Positions 1 to 9,597 of a stretch of 36,026 nucleotides of DNA are shown piece by piece. A model generated the notes under the pieces. It did no database searches and was not told the DNA's origin. It was given only the letters and a program-made list of their open reading frames with translations. The position numbers were made by a program, and so were the translations under genes. The DNA comes from Bacteroidota bacterium (GTDB taxonomy: Bacteria > Bacteroidota > Bacteroidia > Bacteroidales > F082), in contig JAHIUX010000045.1 in the NCBI GenBank assembly GCA_018816765.1, forward strand, positions 1 through 36,026. The letters are read 5' to 3'. Positions within the stretch are counted from its first letter, which is position 1; every line of letters starts with the position of its first letter.

Positions 1-1220
1 TCCTGGCCTAACGGATCGGGGTAGAATCCGTATATCCCTCCTACGGCAGCAAAACCTCCATCCTGGGCAGCCGTTACACCATACAAATGATTAAAGGAAA
101 CTGTTGTGGTTGGATGCCGATATTGCCTGTACCAGACCGAGTCGCCATTGTTGTCCACCTTAAGCAATGAACCCTGATAAATGTAATTCGCATCAGGAGG
201 ATAGAATTTATTTGATCCGGCTATCACAAAATTCCCTATGCTATCAGGTGTTATTGATGATACCTTTCGATTCAAGACGCTTTCACAATATATCTTTTCA
301 AACAATTTGTCCCCCTGTAAGTTATATTTCACAAGTGCGATTCTGTTGTAACTGTCTGATGAAGGAAGTGCCAGGCTGTCAGAATAGGCATAAGCCCCAA
401 CGATGGTGCTGTCGGGGGAGTTGGCCAGGTAGAGCGGCCCATCGGCATAAAGCCCCCCGATGTAGCGGCGCCATTGCTCATTGCCCAGGCTGTCGGTCTT
501 GATCAGGTAGTTGTGCGAGGTGTTTTCCTGTGGCACCCATTTGAAGCACGATAGGGCAAAGCCTCCGTCGGGCGTGGGTATCACATTGATGCCTTTGTTG
601 AGCGGCCCGCTTTCGTAATACTGCCGCCATTGCTCATTTCCTCCGCTGTCTACCAACATAAGTAAAGCCTTGTAATATGAAGAGCTAATGCGCGAATCAC
701 CGGCAATGATCATTTCATCATTCGCCAATAAACTCAAATTGTTAAAAACAAAATTACTGTCATTTGGCATTTGAAAATCAGTATAAGTTCTTGTCCAAAG
801 TGTATCAAAATCATCATTAATTTTATAAATTAAGCCAGTATATACATTATTACTATTTATATAATATCTACTATATCCAACATTATAGTACCTTTCTTGA
901 TAATTGCTTTTACGCAAACTTCCAGAGAAATAGCTTAAAACTTTACTATTGACATTATTATCGTAATATTTGCTATTTACAATATTGCCGTTCAGATTAA
1001 GTTTTAAATAGCAATTTGACCAGGTATTATCATTAATTAAAGCTACATAATTTGTAGATAATAGGTAACCATCACTTAGTGTTAGTATATCTTTACACTC
1101 ATCATAAGAGCCATTTTCGTTTACATCTATTCGTACATTAAAATATTCTTGTGAATTTAGAACCCCAATGCTTAAATAAAAGATCAAAAGAAATATATAT
1201 ATTTTTTTCAACTTATCCAT
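1..1220 (-). CDS. Secreted repeat (propeller-like) protein, partial at its C-terminus
   Basis: The frame is open from an ATG at 1220 (complement) down to the left window edge, giving about 406 residues with the C-terminus missing. It starts MDKLKKIYIFLLIFYLSIGV and continues LNSQ, a typical signal peptide with cleavage after about residue 24. The mature part carries repeated segments of the type 'D/N-xxW-R-x-Y' (DTLWTRTY, NEQWRQYY, NEQWRRYI, DSVWYRQY) alternating with 'DGGFA' and 'IAG' motifs, as in propeller-like secreted Bacteroidota proteins that often end in a T9SS sorting domain. The sorting domain itself would lie outside the window. The first ~175 codons (about 690-1220) are very AT-rich while 400-690 is GC-rich. 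The gene follows the subtilisin gene in the same direction with a hairpin between them. No enzyme motif is seen and the function is unknown. Confidence 0.75.
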   Translation of the reverse strand, partial: MDKLKKIYIFLLIFYLSIGVLNSQEYFNVRIDVNENGSYDECKDILTLSDGYLLSTNYVALINDNTWSNCYLKLNLNGNIVNSKYYDNNVNSKVLSYFSGSLRKSNYQERYYNVGYSRYYINSNNVYTGLIYKINDDFDTLWTRTYTDFQMPNDSNFVFNNLSLLANDEMIIAGDSRISSSYYKALLMLVDSGGNEQWRQYYESGPLNKGINVIPTPDGGFALSCFKWVPQENTSHNYLIKTDSLGNEQWRRYIGGLYADGPLYLANSPDSTIVGAYAYSDSLALPSSDSYNRIALVKYNLQGDKLFEKIYCESVLNRKVSSITPDSIGNFVIAGSNKFYPPDANYIYQGSLLKVDNNGDSVWYRQYRHPTTTVSFNHLYGVTAAQDGGFAAVGGIYGFYPDPLGQ

Positions 1221-1263
1221 AAATTTAGAATTTAATAAATAAAATAAGAAGATAGATCTTAAA

Positions 1264-1304
1264 TATCAATGACAGGTGTAACGATGGAACACCTGTCATT
1301 GATA
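1264..1304 (-). terminator. Perfect 16-bp hairpin after the subtilisin gene
   Basis: The arms 1264-1279 and 1289-1304 are exact reverse complements (16 of 16) around a 9-base loop. The hairpin starts 8 bases after the stop codon of the minus-strand protease gene. On the minus strand it is followed by T/A-rich sequence but not by an uninterrupted U run, so it may act as an imperfect terminator or as an mRNA 3'-end stabiliser between the protease gene and the next minus-strand gene. Confidence 0.7.
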
Positions 1305-1312
1305 AAGATGTC

Positions 1313-4300
1313 TTATCTGTTTAAAACGACCTTGAAAGTACCATTCAGCTTACCATTCACAACTACATTGCCCGTATAAACTCCTGCTGGCAGTTTTCGT
1401 AAGTCAATTACACTATAACAAGATTTCAGGTCAAGGCCCTGTTCCAGCACCAATTTACCGTTAATGTCGAATAACTGTAGCATTTTCGAGACTGGTATAG
1501 ACTCAGTTACACATTCGATGATCATGTATTCCTTGGCAGGGTTAGGAAATACCATCAATGCCGGAAGTCCGGTGCTGCTTTCTGCTTTCCTTGGATTGAT
1601 TTTGTTTTGCTTCAATCCTGGTTCGGGCAGGATATAAGGCTCCTGATATTCAATCAAACCCAACGCAACCATCATATTTTGTGTGATTGCCCGTGCTTTA
1701 CCCGTCGACTGGGCATAGATCCCCTGGAGGGAAGACACATCGCTTTCGGCCAGGCTGAACAGGTTTTTGCCTGTATTGTGCACCGATTGCCACCAGGCAT
1801 AGGTTGACCTGAGCTGGTTGTGTTGATCCAGCTCAATATCACTCAATATTTCTGCTTCTCCAAGCTCATCTAGTACTGTAATGGCCTGTTCAAAATCCTT
1901 TTTATGGAAGAATGCTTCAGCCAGCTTGTAACGTGCTGAGGGGGCTTCAAACGACTGAAGCAGTGTAATAATGCTGTCGGCAGGGTTTATTACAAGTGTA
2001 TCAGCATAGTAGCTATGGATGAGTTGCGATAGTGAATAATCTCGCTTTCCCCTGTAGCCGGTCAACCTGCTTTCGAGGCTTTCCTTTGCGCCGTTAAGCA
2101 GCCTGTTGGCTTCTACTTCATCAAGCTGGCTGTTTGTTACATCTACGCGGGCATAAAACTCGTTGAGTAAAGTGTCGGATCTGGCCGATTGCGGGTTGGC
2201 CACCAGCACTTCGGTAACAACCACAGCCGGTAAGGCTTCCTCTTGTTTTACCGCACTGATCAACACCTCATCGCTCAGGTAGGGCGACTTTGCTAATAAA
2301 TCATCACGCACCTGCATTGTTTCGTCAGGCCAGGCATTTTCCACCATGTCTTTTGTGGTTTCAGTGTTGCCACCGTCAACGAGTAAACCAAGTAACGAAG
2401 TTGTTGATTCTATAGAATCATTCAGGCTGTTTAATTGAGATACAATCAGGCTCCTCAATTCATTGCCTTCTCCTCCTGGAAAGTGTGATGGGCAAGATAA
2501 AGCTTCGTCATAGACGGCAGTACTCTTAAAAGTATAAACATAGAAATTTGTAATGGAATCCGGTTTCAATTGGAAAATAGTACTATCATGATCATGGTAC
2601 CAGTAATGCACCTGGTTCACCTGGCTACTACAATAAATATCCCAGGCATCCAAGGGGGGGCCTGCCAGCATGGCAAACTGGTTGCCTGCCGGAGCGGTTA
2701 CATCGTTTTCGCTGGATCCCTGGTTCAGTTTTATTCCATTACTTAAGATGTATGTCTCGGCGGTTACAGCAATATCGTACTTGATGTTATAAAACCGGTT
2801 GCATTTGATTTCAAGGCCGTAATCACCAGTCCTGTCACGGTTTTGGTTTTGTGCAAGGACCCCAATATACAGGTCTTCAAAAAAGTTGTTGTATATTTCA
2901 TTGTTGTCTGACCCAGAATTATTAATGCATATTCCTATACTTCTGGTCCCTTCACCTCCAACTATAGTAATACCATTTGTGCTGAAGAAGTTGTTTTCTT
3001 CAACAATGAAGCCATTCGACCAGTTATCCAGATAAACCCCGGCAAACAATACTGAATCAGTGTTTTGGTCCATCATTCCGGCATTGATGAAAAAATTATT
3101 CTGAACCATGGCAGGAAATCGCACATTACTGGCATAAATGCCTGTTACATTGTCTATGAACGAGGATTGCCACACTTCAAATGTGTTTTTTAGTAATGCT
3201 GAGGAGGCTTTTATCCCGTATTTAAGCCTCGCAAAATGGCATGAATCCACGATTTGGTTCGCGGTATATGGCCTTACACTGAATCCTGCATCAATTGCCT
3301 TAATACCGAACCCACATAATTCACTATCAATCAACTCACCGCTATCCTGGTACAATGAGGTTTTGTTGTTGGCAAAATCGCAGCCTTCAAATCGAATCCC
3401 GTCAACATCATACATGCTAACAAAACCATGAAAGGGAATGTAACCACCGCTAAAGCCTATATAATTATCGTCGATATCGAATTTGCAATTGATAAACCTG
3501 CTCAGGTTTGGCTCAGGTTCAAAACTATATGGATGAAAATTTTTATAGCTGATGAACTCTACTGCCCTGCGGTTATTGCGGAAAGTAGTGTTTCTTGCAA
3601 CCAGAATTCCTCCCGTGCTGCTGTAATCATCTGGTCTCCACAGCCTGACTGCTTCTTTGGCGTTCTTAATAACAGCATCATATAAATAAACCCGGCCCTG
3701 TGCATATTGGTTGTTATAGGGGAACTGGCTACGTGTTTTGTTACCCCAGACCTGTATACCATTCCACATATTACGGCAGGATGTTGTCAGTGTTGCATTG
3801 TTCACAATAAGCTTTGCTGCAGTATCAACAATAACGACTCCATTTTCGTTAAAGAAACAATCCTCATTAATCGTTAAAGTTGCACCCGGTTTAACCCAAA
3901 GGGTGTCAATGAATTTTACCTCGTTCCAGATTATGCTTTGTCCGGAGTTAATGGTATAATTTATTGCCCTGTAACTGTCGTGTGCCAGTTTTACTGCTTT
4001 ATAGGCATTTAACCTTCCGGTTCCGATCCTGTAAGGGAATAAGTCTGCATCTGCAATCGGGTCGGTTGTTGATTTCAGGATATGTTGTACAGTGGCGGGG
4101 GTAAGGCAAGGGTTGATTGATTTAATCAATGCGGCAGTGCCTGCAACGATTGGTGCTGCGAACGAGGTGCCGGAATGGTTATGATAGTATGGCCAAATAT
4201 CGATTGAGTCAGTATTATTAATAGAGTCATAAAACAATGTGCCTGTCGCCCCAAACATATTTCTTGCCGGTGCACATAAATCAACGCTCAAATAATTTGC

Positions 4301-5311
4301 AAAATTTTCAGGTTGCCCGAGGCTGTTATATATCCTGAAATGGTCTGTTGAATCTGTTCCACTAACAACAATGATTTCATCGAATGTCAGCCCGTTCCAG
4401 CCACCCGAAATCGGCCCACCCATGGCGCTATTTCCCGCAGAAACCACGATTACCGTTCCATTGCTAAATATTTCCCTAAAATCCTCCTTTATCCATTCAT
4501 ATAAATCTTCTTCAGTAACATCAGGATCCATCTCCGCACCTATAAAGGAGGATGCATTGATAACCTGTGCACCCATAACGGTTGAGGCATGCAATCCAGT
4601 TGTTAACTGTGCCCGGCCCGCATATGATATCAATTTGGTATTGAATCCGATTGAGGCTAAAGGTCTGCCTTGTGCCTCACCCGCAGTTACAGAGGTTTGT
4701 GCTGATGCAAAGCTTGCGACTACAGTTCCATGTTCCAAAAATGTTCCTTTAGGTATTCTATCCAGGTTTAGTCCTGTATAAGGATCGTAAGGGAATGCTA
4801 ATTCAGTGATCAGATCAGGATGATACCCATCGGCTGGTGCGTCTAAAATAGCAATATACACTGTTGAATCGCCTTTTGTTATTTCCCATGCACTATCAGC
4901 CTGAATTTTATTGAGATGCCATAGATCATTGCTTTTCCACAATCCATCTTCCGGCTCAAAATTATAGGTTGGTTCGTAAAATTCTAAAATATCTGTAATG
5001 TACGCTGTGTATTCGGTTTCAAGTTTTGCTAAGAACTCCTCATGATTGCCAGTAAAAGATATCTGATAGACTTTCCTTAACAAGGGAGATCGTGCAAAAG
5101 GCATAGCCTGAGTATACTCCGATACACCAAATTCAAAAAACAGATCATTCAATTGCTGGTTTTTTGCCAGGCGACCCTGGCAAGGCCGGGCCTCATCTGA
5201 TAATGTTAAAAACATGAGCTGTCCCTCAATAACACTTTGTGCAGGCAACTGACTAACTCCTACCACAAAGAGGATTGCAGTAAACAATTTTTTTAAAATC
5301 CCCCCCCCCAT
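1313..5311 (-). CDS. T9SS-sorted subtilisin-like (S8) serine protease with beta-helix region
   Basis: This is a predicted secreted endopeptidase of 1332 residues. A signal peptide occupies residues 1-25 (hydrophobic core, then LPAQS). The S8 domain spans about 130-440 with Asp157 (AILDAPADG), His194 (EHGTVVA), oxyanion Asn294 (SAGNS) and Ser383 (GTSFAAP), so the triad looks complete. Residues ~450-930 are rich in Asn/Gly/Phe segments such as NNFF and NEIYNNFFE, as in right-handed parallel beta-helices. A helical stretch follows. Residues ~1249-1332 form a T9SS type A sorting domain (VFPNPAKE, FDINGK, LRKLPAGVY, final Lys/Arg-containing strand). By family knowledge the protein would be exported by Sec, moved across the outer membrane by T9SS, and have the C-terminal domain removed. 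The start is uncertain: ATG at 5311 lies in a run of ten G, and another ATG at 5357 is in frame only if the run has nine (or twelve) G. Confidence 0.9.
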   Translation of the reverse strand: MGGGILKKLFTAILFVVGVSQLPAQSVIEGQLMFLTLSDEARPCQGRLAKNQQLNDLFFEFGVSEYTQAMPFARSPLLRKVYQISFTGNHEEFLAKLETEYTAYITDILEFYEPTYNFEPEDGLWKSNDLWHLNKIQADSAWEITKGDSTVYIAILDAPADGYHPDLITELAFPYDPYTGLNLDRIPKGTFLEHGTVVASFASAQTSVTAGEAQGRPLASIGFNTKLISYAGRAQLTTGLHASTVMGAQVINASSFIGAEMDPDVTEEDLYEWIKEDFREIFSNGTVIVVSAGNSAMGGPISGGWNGLTFDEIIVVSGTDSTDHFRIYNSLGQPENFANYLSVDLCAPARNMFGATGTLFYDSINNTDSIDIWPYYHNHSGTSFAAPIVAGTAALIKSINPCLTPATVQHILKSTTDPIADADLFPYRIGTGRLNAYKAVKLAHDSYRAINYTINSGQSIIWNEVKFIDTLWVKPGATLTINEDCFFNENGVVIVDTAAKLIVNNATLTTSCRNMWNGIQVWGNKTRSQFPYNNQYAQGRVYLYDAVIKNAKEAVRLWRPDDYSSTGGILVARNTTFRNNRRAVEFISYKNFHPYSFEPEPNLSRFINCKFDIDDNYIGFSGGYIPFHGFVSMYDVDGIRFEGCDFANNKTSLYQDSGELIDSELCGFGIKAIDAGFSVRPYTANQIVDSCHFARLKYGIKASSALLKNTFEVWQSSFIDNVTGIYASNVRFPAMVQNNFFINAGMMDQNTDSVLFAGVYLDNWSNGFIVEENNFFSTNGITIVGGEGTRSIGICINNSGSDNNEIYNNFFEDLYIGVLAQNQNRDRTGDYGLEIKCNRFYNIKYDIAVTAETYILSNGIKLNQGSSENDVTAPAGNQFAMLAGPPLDAWDIYCSSQVNQVHYWYHDHDSTIFQLKPDSITNFYVYTFKSTAVYDEALSCPSHFPGGEGNELRSLIVSQLNSLNDSIESTTSLLGLLVDGGNTETTKDMVENAWPDETMQVRDDLLAKSPYLSDEVLISAVKQEEALPAVVVTEVLVANPQSARSDTLLNEFYARVDVTNSQLDEVEANRLLNGAKESLESRLTGYRGKRDYSLSQLIHSYYADTLVINPADSIITLLQSFEAPSARYKLAEAFFHKKDFEQAITVLDELGEAEILSDIELDQHNQLRSTYAWWQSVHNTGKNLFSLAESDVSSLQGIYAQSTGKARAITQNMMVALGLIEYQEPYILPEPGLKQNKINPRKAESSTGLPALMVFPNPAKEYMIIECVTESIPVSKMLQLFDINGKLVLEQGLDLKSCYSVIDLRKLPAGVYTGNVVVNGKLNGTFKVVLNR
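5300..5309 (-). repeat. Run of ten G at the protease start codon (candidate phase-variable tract)
   Basis: The plus strand has ten C in a row, which read as G10 on the coding strand and include the G of the ATG at 5311. With ten G the frame from 5311 is open. With nine, the 5311 start meets TAA within six codons, but the upstream ATG at 5357 becomes in frame. With eleven, both starts run into early stops. A homopolymer sequencing error is the main alternative. Confidence 0.6.
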
Positions 5312-5408
5312 TGATTATCAATGGTATAGGAAAATCGAACACAGGTTTTGTTTTCATGGGTTTGTTTGTGATTAATTTAGAACTTGTTTTGAATAAATAG
5401 CGGAACAC

Positions 5409-5441
5409 CAAAGGTAAGGTGTGGTTGGCTTAAAAAACAAA
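5409..5441 (-). promoter_or_regulatory. Bacteroidota-type promoter for the protease gene
   Basis: On the minus strand, TTTG (5438-5441) is followed after 21 bases by TACCTTTG (5409-5416), matching the -33/-7 consensus of the phylum. It lies about 45 bases before the ATG at 5357 and about 90 before the ATG at 5311, so it does not decide between them. Confidence 0.6.
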
Positions 5442-5580
5442 TCTTTTAATGAAATTATCAAGAACTTGAACTGATTATTTGACATTGACTTCCATTTTCA
5501 AAAAAACGCTTCGTCGATTACGCATTTCCTATTGGTGATTTGGGTTATTTACGATAATTATCAAGATCGATTCCAAATAA

Positions 5581-5614
5581 TTTGGAATAAGATGAAAGAA
5601 TTGCTTTATCTTTG
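5581..5614 (+). promoter_or_regulatory. Promoter of the metH-metF leader, overlapped by a palindrome
   Basis: TTTG at 5581-5584 and TATCTTTG at 5607-5614 are 22 bases apart, fitting the Bacteroidota promoter pattern. Transcription would start near 5620, about 40 bases before the riboswitch. A perfect palindrome with 8-base arms (5571-5587, centre A at 5579) covers the -33 box and could be an operator. Confidence 0.6.
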
Positions 5615-5659
5615 CAGCGCGTATTTCAAAATGTCCTTCCAGCAAAAAGGTCTTTTTGA

Positions 5660-5772
5660 TTTATAAAGAAGGGTGGAGAGATTAGGCTCTGCGAAACCCT
5701 AGCAACCTTCCCCGCAGGGAGTGGTGCTAAAACCTAATCCCGAAACACGCGAGTGCCGAGGGAGATTATAAA
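5660..5772 (+). promoter_or_regulatory. SAM-I (S-box) riboswitch upstream of metH
   Basis: This leader senses S-adenosylmethionine and would lower metH-metF expression when SAM is plentiful. The S-box core is visible: GGTGGAGAGA at 5672-5681, CGAAACCC at 5692-5699, TAGCAACC at 5700-5707 and GGTGCTAAAA at 5722-5731. Stems that can be traced are P1 (5660-5666 with 5766-5772), P2 (GGGT 5671-5674 with ACCC 5696-5699), P3 (around 5708-5720) and the diagnostic pseudoknot (ATTAGG 5681-5686 with CCTAAT 5733-5738). The length of ~113 nt is usual for the class. Its place before a methionine synthase gene is a classical context. Confidence 0.9.
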
Positions 5773-5812
5773 TTAAACGGGTATTCATCATGTGTAAAAT
5801 GTCGGTGTCGCG

Positions 5813-5870
5813 AAAACCAAAAACATGCATCATTTGTTGATGGATGGTGGTTTTGTGCATTGATTTTTTT
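5813..5870 (+). terminator. Candidate riboswitch expression platform (interrupted hairpin plus T7)
   Basis: AAAACCA (5813-5819) can pair with TGGTTTT (5848-5854), enclosing a second helix ATCA/TGAT around 5828-5841. A run of seven T follows at 5864-5870, about nine bases after the stem. The gap makes it an imperfect intrinsic terminator. Control at the translational level is equally possible. Confidence 0.35.
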
Positions 5871-5890
5871 GCCAGCTTATTGAATAAACA

Positions 5891-8800
5891 ATGATTAAAC
5901 AAAAACCTGCGATAAAGGAATTATTACAAACACGGGTGCTCGTGCTCGATGGCGCCATGGGAACCATGATCCAGCGGTTTAAGTTATCCGATGCGGATTA
6001 CCGCGGCAGCCGGTTCGCTGCACACCCGGCTGAGTTGAAGGGAAACAACGATTTGCTCTGCCTCACCCGGCCTGATGTGATACTGGACATTCACCGCCAA
6101 TACCTTGAAGCCGGAGCCGACATCATCGAAACAAACACCTTCAACGGAACACGCATTTCGCAGGCCGATTATGGCCTCGAAGATTATGTAGGCGAAATGA
6201 ACCTTGCGGCAGCCCGCATCGCCCGCCAGGCAGCCGATGAGTTTACGGCGCGCAACCCCCTGAAACCTCGCTATGTGGCAGGAGCTATGGGACCCACAAG
6301 CAAAACAGCCAGCATGTCGCCCGATGTGAACAACCCCGGGTTTCGTGCGGTGACCTACGACCAGCTTGTCGATAACTACCATGAACAGGCACTTGCCCTT
6401 GTAAAAGGCGGGGCCGACGTGCTGCTTGTCGAAACCATTTTTGATACCCTCAACGCCAAGGCTGCCTTGTTTGCCATTGCCCTTGTTCAGGACGAAATCG
6501 GCTATAAAATCCCGGTGATGGTTTCAGGAACAATCACCGATGCCAGCGGGCGTACCCTCTCGGGCCAGACCGTTGAAGCTTTCCTGCACTCGGTAGCACA
6601 CCTCGAGTTGCTCAGCATCGGTCTCAACTGCGCACTGGGCGCCAAAGAAATGAGGCCCTATATCGAAGAACTCGCCCTCAATGCTCCCTTTGCCGTAAGC
6701 GCTTACCCCAATGCCGGTTTGCCGAATCAGTTTGGCGAATACGACGAGGGGCCAAAAGAAATGGGCGAACACATCCACGACTTTCTTGACCATCAGTACC
6801 TGAATATTGTGGGCGGTTGCTGTGGCACCACCCCCGATCACATCAGGGAATTTGCCCGCCTGGCAGATCATGCCTCACGGCGAAGCCTGCCTCTGCCAAA
6901 AAAAGAAACCGTGTTTACCGGACTTGAACCGGTGAAGGTTAGCCGGCAGAATAACTTCATCAATATCGGCGAACGCACCAATGTGAGCGGATCAATCAAA
7001 TTTGCACGCCTTATCCGTGAGAAGAAATATGAAGAAGCGCTCAGCATTGCACGTCATCAGGTCGAAGGCGGGGCACAGGTGATCGACGTGAACCTCGATG
7101 ATGGCATGCTCGATGCCAAACACGAAATGGTCACTTTCCTCCATATGATGATGTCGGATCCCGACATTGCAAAACTCCCCGTGATGATCGATTCATCGAA
7201 ATGGGAGGTCATCGAAGCCGGCCTGAAATGCCTGCAGGGAAAAGGCATTGTGAACTCCATCAGCCTGAAGGAAGGTGAAGATGCCTTCAGAAAACAGGCC
7301 CGCGCAATACGCAGGTACGGCGCTGCAGTGGTGGTGATGGCTTTCGACGAACAGGGGCAGGCAGCAGGTTTCAGGCGCAAAATCGAAATTTGTCAGCGTG
7401 CTTATCACATCCTTGTCAACGAGCTTGCATTTCCGGCCGAAGACATCATTTTCGATCCGAACATCCTGGCCATCGGGACGGGCATGGAGGAGCACAACAA
7501 TTATGCAGTCGATTATATTGAAGCCACAAGATGGATCAAGGAAAACCTGCCCCATGCGCGCGTGAGCGGCGGTGTCAGCAACCTTTCGTTCGCCTTCAGG
7601 GGAAACAACACCGTGCGCGAAGCCATCAATTCCGTATTTCTGTATCATGCCATCGCGGCCGGAATGGACATGGGCATCGTGAACCCGGGCATGTTGCAGA
7701 TTTATGATGAAATTCCGGCCGAACTCCTTGGAATGGCCGAAGACCTTGTGCTCAACAGGCGCAGGGATGCCACCGAACGCCTGCTGCACTACGCCGACAG
7801 CCATGCCGGCGGAAAGCAAAAAGAAGAACAGACCGAAGCCTGGCGCGAAAGCCCCGTGAAAGAAAGGCTCAAACATGCGCTGATCAAAGGCATCACCGAC
7901 TTTGTTGAAACCGATGTGCTCGAAGCCAGGTTGCTTTACGACAGGGCACTTGACGTGATTGAAGGTCCTTTGATGGACGGCATGGGTGTGGTAGGCGACT
8001 TGTTTGGCGCTGGCAAGATGTTCCTGCCACAGGTGGTGAAAAGCGCCCGCGTAATGAAAAAGGCAGTTGCCGTGCTTCTGCCATTCATTGAGGCCGAGAA
8101 AACCTCCGTTTCAAGTTCATCGGGCAGGATATTGCTGGCCACGGTAAAAGGCGATGTGCACGACATCGGGAAAAACATTGTAGGCGTTGTGTTGGCATGC
8201 AACAACTTCGAAGTGATTGACCTCGGGGTGATGGTTCCTGCTGACAAAATCCTGCAAACCGCCAAAGAAAAACAAGTCGACGCCATTGGCCTTAGCGGAC
8301 TGATCACGCCTTCGCTTGAAGAAATGGTGCATGTGGCCAACGAAATGGACAGGCTGAATTTGCACTGGCCCTTATTAATCGGTGGAGCAACAACAAGCGA
8401 AATTCACACAGCAGTTAAAATTGCCCCGGCCAGAAAACACCCCGTCGTGCATGTGCGCGATGCTTCAAAGGTGACCCAGGTGCTTTCGGCATTGCTGGCC
8501 GACAAGGAAAAGGCTGACGCCTATGTCAGTCAGGTCAGTGAGCGCTATGCCGGTCTCAGACAAAAGTACCAGAACAGCAAGGAGGAGGACCGATATGTGA
8601 GCCTCGACAAAGCCAGGCAGAATAAGTTTGCCGGCAGTTTCAACGCTGCTTCTGTTTTTGCCCCGCTGAAACCCGGTCTTACGGTGATTGATCACCAGGA
8701 ACTGGCTGCGCTGGTTCCCTATATCGACTGGACTTTTTTCTTCCATTCATGGCGCATCAGTGGCAAGTATCCGCAGATTTTCGATGATCCGCTGAAAGGT

Positions 8801-9571
8801 GAAGAAGCAAAGAAACTCTATACCGACGCCAGGCGCTTATTGGATAAGATAGTAAACGAAAAACTGGTCACCGCCAGGGGCGTTGCCGGAATCTTCAGGG
8901 CTGAGGGTGAGGGCGACACAGTACATGTCTTTGATCCGGCTAATCCAGCAAAGCAACTGGCACGCTTTGAATTTCTGCGCAACCAGCAACAGAAGCTGTC
9001 GGGACTGCCCAACCTGTGCCTGGCCGATTTTATTGCTCCGGCAGCATCGGGTGTCGCGGATTACCTTGGTGGGTTTGTGGTAACCGCCGGCCATGGGACA
9101 GAATCTCTTGTCGAAGCCTTCGAAAAAGACAATGACGATTACAACGCCATCATGGTTAAGGTGCTGTCCGACCGGCTGGCAGAAGCCTTTGCCGAATACC
9201 TTCACCACCAGGTGCGGACCAGCATTTGGGCTTATGCTGCCAATGAAGACCTGCGGCCTGAGGATATGCTGGACGAATCGTATCAGGGCATCAGGCCGGC
9301 ACCGGGATACCCTGCCTGTCCGGAGCATTCGGAAAAATCGGTTTTGTTCGACTTGCTGCAGGCCGAAAAGCACACTGGTGTGAAACTCACCGAGAATTAT
9401 GCCATGTATCCGCCTGCTTCTGTCAGTGGCTTCTATTTTGCACATCCTGATGCCCAGTATTTTAATGTTGGAAAAATCGGAAAAGACCAGTTGCTGGATT
9501 ATGCCACGCGAAAAGGCGTTGAGCCGGGCGAAATGGAAAGGCTGCTCAACGCAAACCTGAATTACAAATAA
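5891..9571 (+). CDS. metH: Cobalamin-dependent methionine synthase
   Basis: The enzyme transfers the methyl group of 5-methyl-tetrahydrofolate through methylcobalamin to homocysteine, making methionine in the cytoplasm. At 1226 residues it is full length for MetH with all modules. The homocysteine domain (~1-330) has zinc ligands Cys247, Cys310 and Cys311 ([16 protein letters not shown]), the same numbers as in E. coli. The pterin domain follows (~350-640; [28 protein letters not shown]). The B12 cap and B12-binding domain (~660-880) hold the lower-ligand His757 in GDVHDIGKN. The C-terminal SAM-dependent reactivation domain (~900-1226) has [12 protein letters not shown] starting at Arg1135. 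It begins about 120 bases after a SAM-I riboswitch, is followed by metF after 26 bases, and is presumably feedback-regulated by SAM. Confidence 0.98.
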   Translation: MIKQKPAIKELLQTRVLVLDGAMGTMIQRFKLSDADYRGSRFAAHPAELKGNNDLLCLTRPDVILDIHRQYLEAGADIIETNTFNGTRISQADYGLEDYVGEMNLAAARIARQAADEFTARNPLKPRYVAGAMGPTSKTASMSPDVNNPGFRAVTYDQLVDNYHEQALALVKGGADVLLVETIFDTLNAKAALFAIALVQDEIGYKIPVMVSGTITDASGRTLSGQTVEAFLHSVAHLELLSIGLNCALGAKEMRPYIEELALNAPFAVSAYPNAGLPNQFGEYDEGPKEMGEHIHDFLDHQYLNIVGGCCGTTPDHIREFARLADHASRRSLPLPKKETVFTGLEPVKVSRQNNFINIGERTNVSGSIKFARLIREKKYEEALSIARHQVEGGAQVIDVNLDDGMLDAKHEMVTFLHMMMSDPDIAKLPVMIDSSKWEVIEAGLKCLQGKGIVNSISLKEGEDAFRKQARAIRRYGAAVVVMAFDEQGQAAGFRRKIEICQRAYHILVNELAFPAEDIIFDPNILAIGTGMEEHNNYAVDYIEATRWIKENLPHARVSGGVSNLSFAFRGNNTVREAINSVFLYHAIAAGMDMGIVNPGMLQIYDEIPAELLGMAEDLVLNRRRDATERLLHYADSHAGGKQKEEQTEAWRESPVKERLKHALIKGITDFVETDVLEARLLYDRALDVIEGPLMDGMGVVGDLFGAGKMFLPQVVKSARVMKKAVAVLLPFIEAEKTSVSSSSGRILLATVKGDVHDIGKNIVGVVLACNNFEVIDLGVMVPADKILQTAKEKQVDAIGLSGLITPSLEEMVHVANEMDRLNLHWPLLIGGATTSEIHTAVKIAPARKHPVVHVRDASKVTQVLSALLADKEKADAYVSQVSERYAGLRQKYQNSKEEDRYVSLDKARQNKFAGSFNAASVFAPLKPGLTVIDHQELAALVPYIDWTFFFHSWRISGKYPQIFDDPLKGEEAKKLYTDARRLLDKIVNEKLVTARGVAGIFRAEGEGDTVHVFDPANPAKQLARFEFLRNQQQKLSGLPNLCLADFIAPAASGVADYLGGFVVTAGHGTESLVEAFEKDNDDYNAIMVKVLSDRLAEAFAEYLHHQVRTSIWAYAANEDLRPEDMLDESYQGIRPAPGYPACPEHSEKSVLFDLLQAEKHTGVKLTENYAMYPPASVSGFYFAHPDAQYFNVGKIGKDQLLDYATRKGVEPGEMERLLNANLNYK

Positions 9572-9597
9572 CAAATGAAAGTAGTGTAAACAAATAT

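Noticed and set aside
5553-5562. 10-bp palindrome GATAATTATC as an operator
   Set aside because: Short and AT-rich; expected often by chance in this intergenic region and not aligned with either promoter box.
5699-5902. Short minus-strand frame over the riboswitch and metH start
   Set aside because: The region is explained by the S-box structure and leader; no homology-like features in the frame.
7193-7876. Long open frame antisense to metH
   Set aside because: It lies wholly within a full-length, highly conserved metH. The translation has no recognisable motif and is a by-product of codon bias.
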